Below are positions 59,011-64,000 of a stretch of 64,000 nt of DNA, piece after piece. The stretch is from contig NC_083692.1 in NCBI RefSeq assembly GCF_033118175.1, positions 91,306,501 through 91,370,500 on the forward strand, written 5' to 3'. Position numbers and translations under genes: made by a program. Below the pieces are notes generated by a model. That model had not been told where the DNA came from, did not search any database, and saw nothing but the letters and a program-made list of their open reading frames with translations. Numbering within the stretch: position 1 is the first letter of the stretch; the number at the start of each line of letters is the position of its first letter. Source of the DNA: Dama dama (lineage: Eukaryota; Chordata; Mammalia; Artiodactyla; Cervidae).

Positions 59011-61346
59011 CCCACTGTGCCCCTCTTCCAGCCCTGTTCTCCCTTTCTCACTGCTTTCTTACCACTTCAGGTTGTGGTGTGCTTATAAAAAGGGCTGGTG
59101 ATCGCGTCCCTCTTTTCTCTGTGTCACCAAGAGTGGGGAATGGCCTTGCATCATGTCAGGACGTTAGGTTGGATGTTCTGCTTGTACAGATGGGGGACCC
59201 AGAAGCCTTGGTGGGACTGGCAAAGCCTCCCTCACAGGAGGCCAACTACTGAGTGGGAGGTGGTAAGTTTAGGAAGAGGTTGTTTCTGAATGTGTTTGGC
59301 TAGAGCAGAGCCATTTTTCAAATTATGACTTAACAGCCCCATCTGTCCCCTGATGCGGCTAAGTCATCTACCATCTTATAAAGATGCTTGTATTTGCCTC
59401 GAAGTTACAGGACTGAAGAGCTGACTTGCAGAAGAGTTCAGTTTCTTGTGCCATCTCAGGACGAAGCCTTTCCCATGTGGTCACAGAGGCCAAACTGGTC
59501 TTGGTACCTTTCCCACCTTCCCTTTCAGAACTTGCAATCCCTTCCGGGCTCTGTGACTCAGCATAGTCACTCTAGTACCCAGCCGTCCTTGTCTCCTGTG
59601 AGTTCTCTACCAGCTCTGGTCGGCCCTTGTCACCATCTTGGCTGAGAAGCACTTAAGTTACAACTAATTCATGGGGGCAGCCAGAGGCCCTTGCTTATCC
59701 CAGGGTTTGGTCTTTAAGTTCCATAGTTATCAGGTGCCATAGGGAACAACAGTTGTTATAACACAATGGTGACTAATGAACTTACCCACCACTCTTAAAA
59801 GGTGTCATTCAAATGTCTCAACCCTTATTAAACCAACCTCCTTACTATGCAGCTGCCTCCTCCTTTTAGTCAGTAATCCTCCAGTTGATTTCCAGTGTCT
59901 TAAAAGTGCCAAATAAGATGCAGATCAATGCACTTTCATGAAGTTGGAGGGTAAACCCACTAACAAAGGAGCTGGCAGAACTGGAGCCCTTTAACAGAGG
60001 AGGGAAAAGTGACAAGGATACGGACATAGACTCTTCAAAAGAAGATGATTTGAATATCAAAGATGGGAGAAAGGCCCTAGGAAACGGATGAAACTCTGGA
60101 ATATTTTTGCAAAAATATTCCTCTTTATCTTCCTGTCGAATGTAAAATGAAGGAAGATGTACTGCATTATATAATTTTATCAAATAGTTAATGCCCAAGA
60201 AACACAACTGATTCTTTTGGTTAGTCTAAGAATTAGTGCACAATTACACAAGTGTATTTTATAAAATAGATAACATTTTTGTAATTTTTGTTTTTGTTCA
60301 AAGATGAAGTTCTAATCAAACCCATTTCCTGGCTATTTACTGTGACAAGATTTTAGATAAGGCCGGTGAGAGCAGTGATATGCAGCAGAAGGCAGAAAGG
60401 AAGAAAAAGGAATATTTTAAGCAGAGGCAACAGCTAACAGGATGTGCAGTTGAACTTTTCCTGTTGTCTCAGGTGTTGGCTAGAGCTTCAAAGGTGAAGT
60501 CAATGTGTGATAAGAACCCCACATCTAAAAAAGGTGCTAAGGATACCCCGCAGGACTTGTGAAGAGAAGCCTAGAGGTTCCTAAGGAGCTCTTTGTCAGA
60601 GGAGCCAGCTGTGCTTTTTCCTTCCCTCCCCATGGGGAAGGGGATCCAGCCACCCAAATCAAGCAAAGTGGGGAGTCAAGGGGACCTCAGGTTTATGGGT
60701 GTTTTGTAAGAAAGGGGCACAAACTTGCCTCTTCATTTCAGAGAAGCTTGTTGAATGGTGAAAACGCATCAACCTGCATAGTATTAACACTGCCAGCAGA
60801 GGGGAGGGTGCTCAGGGTCGTGGGAGAGCTTGCCTTGTGTCTCCTGGTGTTTGGGGCATAAAGCCTGAAAAGCAGGAGGCTAGCTGGAGCTGGGTGACAG
60901 GGTCATCCCCTCAGCTTCACGGCTGTAGGGATAGCAAGATGCATCTTTGCCATTTGAAAGGCTAAGAGTAGAGGAATCCCGTGCTTGCTTTAGTAATTAG
61001 AGAGCTGCCGTCCAGGGAAGGGGGTGGGGGTGGGGGATTGAGCAGAGAGAGACTGAGGGATCAGCTGGAGAATGCAGTGTGGCATGTCCCCACAGTGGCA
61101 GTGGGAGAAGCTGTCTCAGAAGTCCCATTAATATGCCCTGTGGGAGAGCTGGACTGAGGATGAAGGGACTCCAGACCCTCACGCAAAAGCCACACACAGT
61201 GCACATGTTAAACATGATGACCTCTGTCCCTTTGCTCTCATTTTTCCTCATCTCTTCAGTCCTAGAGGACCCCAAAGCAGGAGGAAGGGGAAGAGAGGAG
61301 AAGGGTAAAGGAAAAAGCCATGCCCCCATCCCCCCTGCAGAGTCTT
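59011..61346. other. Intergenic sequence, no gene recognised
   Basis: Short frames only. The 60-codon frame at 60380-60562 starts with a Lys-rich stretch but has no convincing relative. Confidence 0.35.
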
Positions 61347-61603
61347 TTTAAAATTTTTTATTGATTATTTTTGACTGCACGAGGTCTTCACTGTTGCATG
61401 CAGGCTTTCTCTAGCTGTGTGGTGAGTGGGGGCTACTCCCGTGTTGGGGTGCAAGGGCTTCTTATTGTGGTGGCTTCTCTTGTTGCGGCACATGGGCTCA
61501 GTTGCCCGGAGGCATGTGGAACTTCCCAGACCAGGGGTCGAACCACTGACCCCTGCGTTGACAGGCAGACTCCCAACCAGTGGACCACCAGGGAAGTTCC
61601 TGA
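61347..61603 (-). mobile_element. CHR-type SINE, reverse, with near-perfect target-site duplication
   Basis: TTTTTGACTGCACGAGGTCT, GTGGCTTCTCTTGTTGCGGC and GTGGACCACCAGGGAAGTTC. CTGCAGAGTCTT at 61335-61346 and CTGCAGTGTCTT at 61604-61615 flank it. Confidence 0.9.
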
Positions 61604-61644
61604 CTGCAGTGTCTTAACCCCCATGTCAGACCCGAGCCAGAGGG

Positions 61645-61930
61645 AGGGAAAGTGAAAGTCACTCAGTCCTTCTCTGCAGCCCCATGGAATCCTCCAGGCC
61701 AGAAGACCGGAGTGGGTAAACTTTCCCTTTTTTCCCAACACAGGGATCAAACCCAGGTCTCCCACATTGCGGGCAGATTCTTTACCAGCTGGACCACAAG
61801 GGAAGCCCAAGAATACTGGAGTGGGTAGCCTATCCCTTCTCCAGGGGATCTTCCCGACCCAGGAATCAAACCGGGGTCGCCTGCATTACAGGCAGATTCT
61901 TTACCAACTGAGCTATCAGGGAAGCCCAAA
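61645..61930 (-). mobile_element. Bov-tA plus a partial second Bov-tA, reverse
   Basis: The first unit ends CTGGACCACAAGGGAAGCCC at about 61808. It runs straight into AGAATACTGGAGTGGGTAGC of a second unit, which ends GAGCTATCAGGGAAGCCC. Confidence 0.88.
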
Positions 61931-62692
61931 GAGGGAGAGAAGAAATGGTAAGTTGTAGGTGAGACTCAAGTTCGAGTATATATCAGCGCTTTTAAGATCC
62001 TAAATTGGAACTGTTATGGTATCTGAAAGTGACTGAAGTTTTTGAGATCCACCTAGAGAAATCACCTAAAAACAAGACAGTAGACACAGACAGAGCTCAT
62101 TTAAGGAGGGGGAAAAAAAAAAAAAAACACGCACTCAAAAAACTGATGATGTGTTTGAGGAAGGGTAATATCCCAGTTTGCAACAGGGAAGTTTTTCTAT
62201 TTCACAAATGTACTTACTCCTGGAATTTCATACCCAAGACAGCACTCCTGCCTTGAAATAACACACAGTCTAGCAGGAAAACTGGAAAGAAAGCAAATGA
62301 TTACAACGCATGTCAAATGGGAAAGTACAGAGACAGAACACAGAGGAGGGCCACTAACCCGGGCCTAGGGGCTAAGCAAGGTTTTTTATGAGGTGACATC
62401 TTGGTTTTACAGAAAAGAAAGAGCTGAGCAGCAAAAGTGGAGGAGACTGGGGCGCAGAGAGAGATAGGCGGGGATGGGGGAGTGTTGAGGAGTTGACTTT
62501 TAGTTGTGTTGGTCATGTGTCAACTGAGAAAAAGAATGTACAACCTAAAAATTGAGAATTGCGTAAGGCAGACTTTCTGAGAACTTAAGCCTGGGAGGCA
62601 GCCTCTCAGATAGCTTTGAGGGACTTCTCCAAAGAGATGAGGGAGGAGCCAAAATATATAGAACTTTACAAACAAGCACACCAAAAACAAGG
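61931..62692. other. Intergenic sequence with a poly-A run
   Basis: An A-run lies at 62113-62127. Nothing else was recognised. Confidence 0.35.
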
Positions 62693-62798
62693 TTCAGTTC
62701 AGTTCAGTCGCTCAGTCGTGTCCGACTCTTTGCGACCCCATGAATCGCAGCACGCCAGGCCTCCCTGTCCACCACAAACTCCCGGAGTTTACTCAAAC
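62693..62798 (-). mobile_element. BovB 3' end, very short, reverse
   Basis: TTCAGTTCAGTTCAGTCGCT, CTTTGCGACCCCATGAATCG and AACTCCCGGAGTTTACTCAA. ACAAGG flanks it on both sides (62687-62692, 62799-62804). Confidence 0.9.
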
Positions 62799-62804
62799 AC
62801 AAGG

Positions 62805-64000
62805 TAGTCAGAATAAAACACTTACTGATAATGAAAGAAACACTGAATATCCCAAGGAAATGAATTTAGCGCTTTTCTGTATATGGGAAGATGCAAGAGC
62901 CTGGGCTCTTTGAAATCATTCCTTTGGTATGCACTGTAACCATCTAGGCCAATATCCTGCTTTTTTCCATGGTGAATCCCCCAAGGGTGCACAGCTGGGG
63001 GTGACCGAAGAGCCTGATGGCTGCAACACCATCTGTTTACTGATACGGCAGGCAACATTTTTCACCCACATGAGTGAATATGGAGCCCTGCCTGCGGATT
63101 ACAGGTGGTGATTTGGCAACATCAACCAAAAGTGGAGTTTGGAGGCCTGTGGGTGGATCACATGTCCCTGAACAAGCACGTATAGAAAAGGCTGTGGATA
63201 CAAGTTGGTCAGATTGGGGTGAACGTGAGAATGTCTGCCCCTAGGACCTCAGCACCTCAATCCTCTTCTAGGACCCTGGGGCAGGTAGGGAATCCCCCAC
63301 GAATGAATGTTCGAGGGCTTTAGCCCATGACCTCAAAAACAGGAGCCCTAGCCCTTGTGACCTGGGCTTAATGCAGCCACACAGACTCTCTGGACCACGG
63401 GTAGGCAGTTTTAAAGTTTAGATCCAACAGACTGAGTGCCCCCCTGTCTTCATCAGCCCAGATGCAAGTCTTCATTCTGTCTTATCCCTTTCAGAGAGAG
63501 GCGAGGTGAACCCTAGAAAAGGCATGGCAGAGAAGATAAGGAAACAAAGAGAGGTTTATTCTGGTGCCTGGGGCATCGCTGATGGAAACTGAACCTTTAG
63601 GATGTGTGTTTTCCCAGCAGCAGGTGGCCCCTGGCTGACGCATTACCCAGATATCCAGAAAGATAAGAACCTTAAGGGGAGTCCAAGAGAAAGAATGCAC
63701 CAACTCCAAAACGCGGGGCTCAAGAAAGGGCCTTGACTGTCACGTAACCATGGGCCAAACAGTTTCCTCCTAAGAGTTAAAGAAATCCCAAGAGGGATCC
63801 CAAGTGTTTTGAGGAATGAACAGAGGAAGAAAAATGAGACATGGTGGGGGGCGGGGCGGCGGGGGGGGGAATGAAACAACAGGAGGGTGTGTGCCTGTAG
63901 AAGTTGAGGGGAAAGAGTTTAGAAAGTTGATGGATTGAAGAGCAGAAAAGTACCCATTGGATTTGGTGGTGTGGGGTGGTCACAGGCCACGGGGACAAAA
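62805..64000. other. Intergenic sequence to the window edge
   Basis: A G-rich low-complexity run lies at about 63846-63869. No gene, exon or named repeat was recognised. Confidence 0.4.

Noticed and set aside
60380..60562. Lys-rich 60-codon frame as a possible exon
   Set aside because: Short, no clear homologue recalled, no convincing flanking splice sites.
61861..61930. tRNA-like sequences at SINE ends as possible tRNA genes
   Set aside because: They are the tRNA-derived heads of CHR and Bov-tA SINEs in many diverged copies, not functional tRNA genes.
48116..64000. Neighbouring gene LHFPL2 or other coding exons
   Set aside because: No exon-like sequence was recognised; in human the neighbour lies much farther downstream.
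1..64000. CRISPR arrays, operons, prophage or plasmid features
   Set aside because: Sequence is clearly mammalian nuclear DNA; the tandem repeats present are micro- and minisatellites without spacer structure.

Overview
This is a stretch of ruminant (Pecoran) nuclear DNA, most likely cattle or a close relative. The evidence is the interspersed repeats: BovB LINEs on both strands, many Bov-tA/Bov-A SINEs, tRNA-Glu-derived cetartiodactyl SINEs (CHR type) and a short mariner-type element, on a background of old mammalian repeats (L1, L2, MIR, MER5A, MER20). There are no bacterial-style genes. Nearly all open reading frames are chance frames or lie inside repeats.

One protein-coding gene is supported: the 3' end of ARSB (arylsulfatase B, N-acetylgalactosamine-4-sulfatase, a lysosomal enzyme) on the + strand. 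Its last two coding exons are 42937-43059 (123 bp, human exon 7) and 45293-45558 (266 bp, human exon 8, with the stop codon). Both have canonical splice sites and the expected phases, and the reading frame ends at the position equivalent to human residue 533. Positions 1-42936 are interpreted as ARSB intron sequence (intron 6, possibly further upstream); I found no exon 6. Intron 7 (43060-45292) is mostly repeat. From 45559 comes the 3' UTR, with a candidate distal poly(A) signal at 48090, and then intergenic DNA to the end of the window. In human the next gene on that side is LHFPL2, far away; none of its exons was recognised here.

Layout: 1-6600 AT-rich intron with two L1 3' ends, MER5A, MER20, a perfect hairpin and a small tandem repeat; 6640-6840 a GC-rich, promoter-like patch; 7900-20000 intron with BovB, old repeats, L2 and a GC/AC microsatellite; 19183-21007 a pair of 151-bp direct repeats differing at one base; 21350-36800 BovB copies with target-site duplications and several SINEs; 38290-40160 a dead L1 ORF2; 41150-41585 an unidentified CpG-rich block with an open antisense frame; 42937-48095 ARSB 3' end; 48235-64000 intergenic DNA with nested repeats.

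I found no evidence of a new multi-gene system. The items most worth checking are the promoter-like patch at 6.65-6.83 kb, the CpG-rich antisense frame at 41.15-41.59 kb, the near-identical 151-bp duplication and the 1.2-kb alternating purine-pyrimidine tract just before the last ARSB exon.
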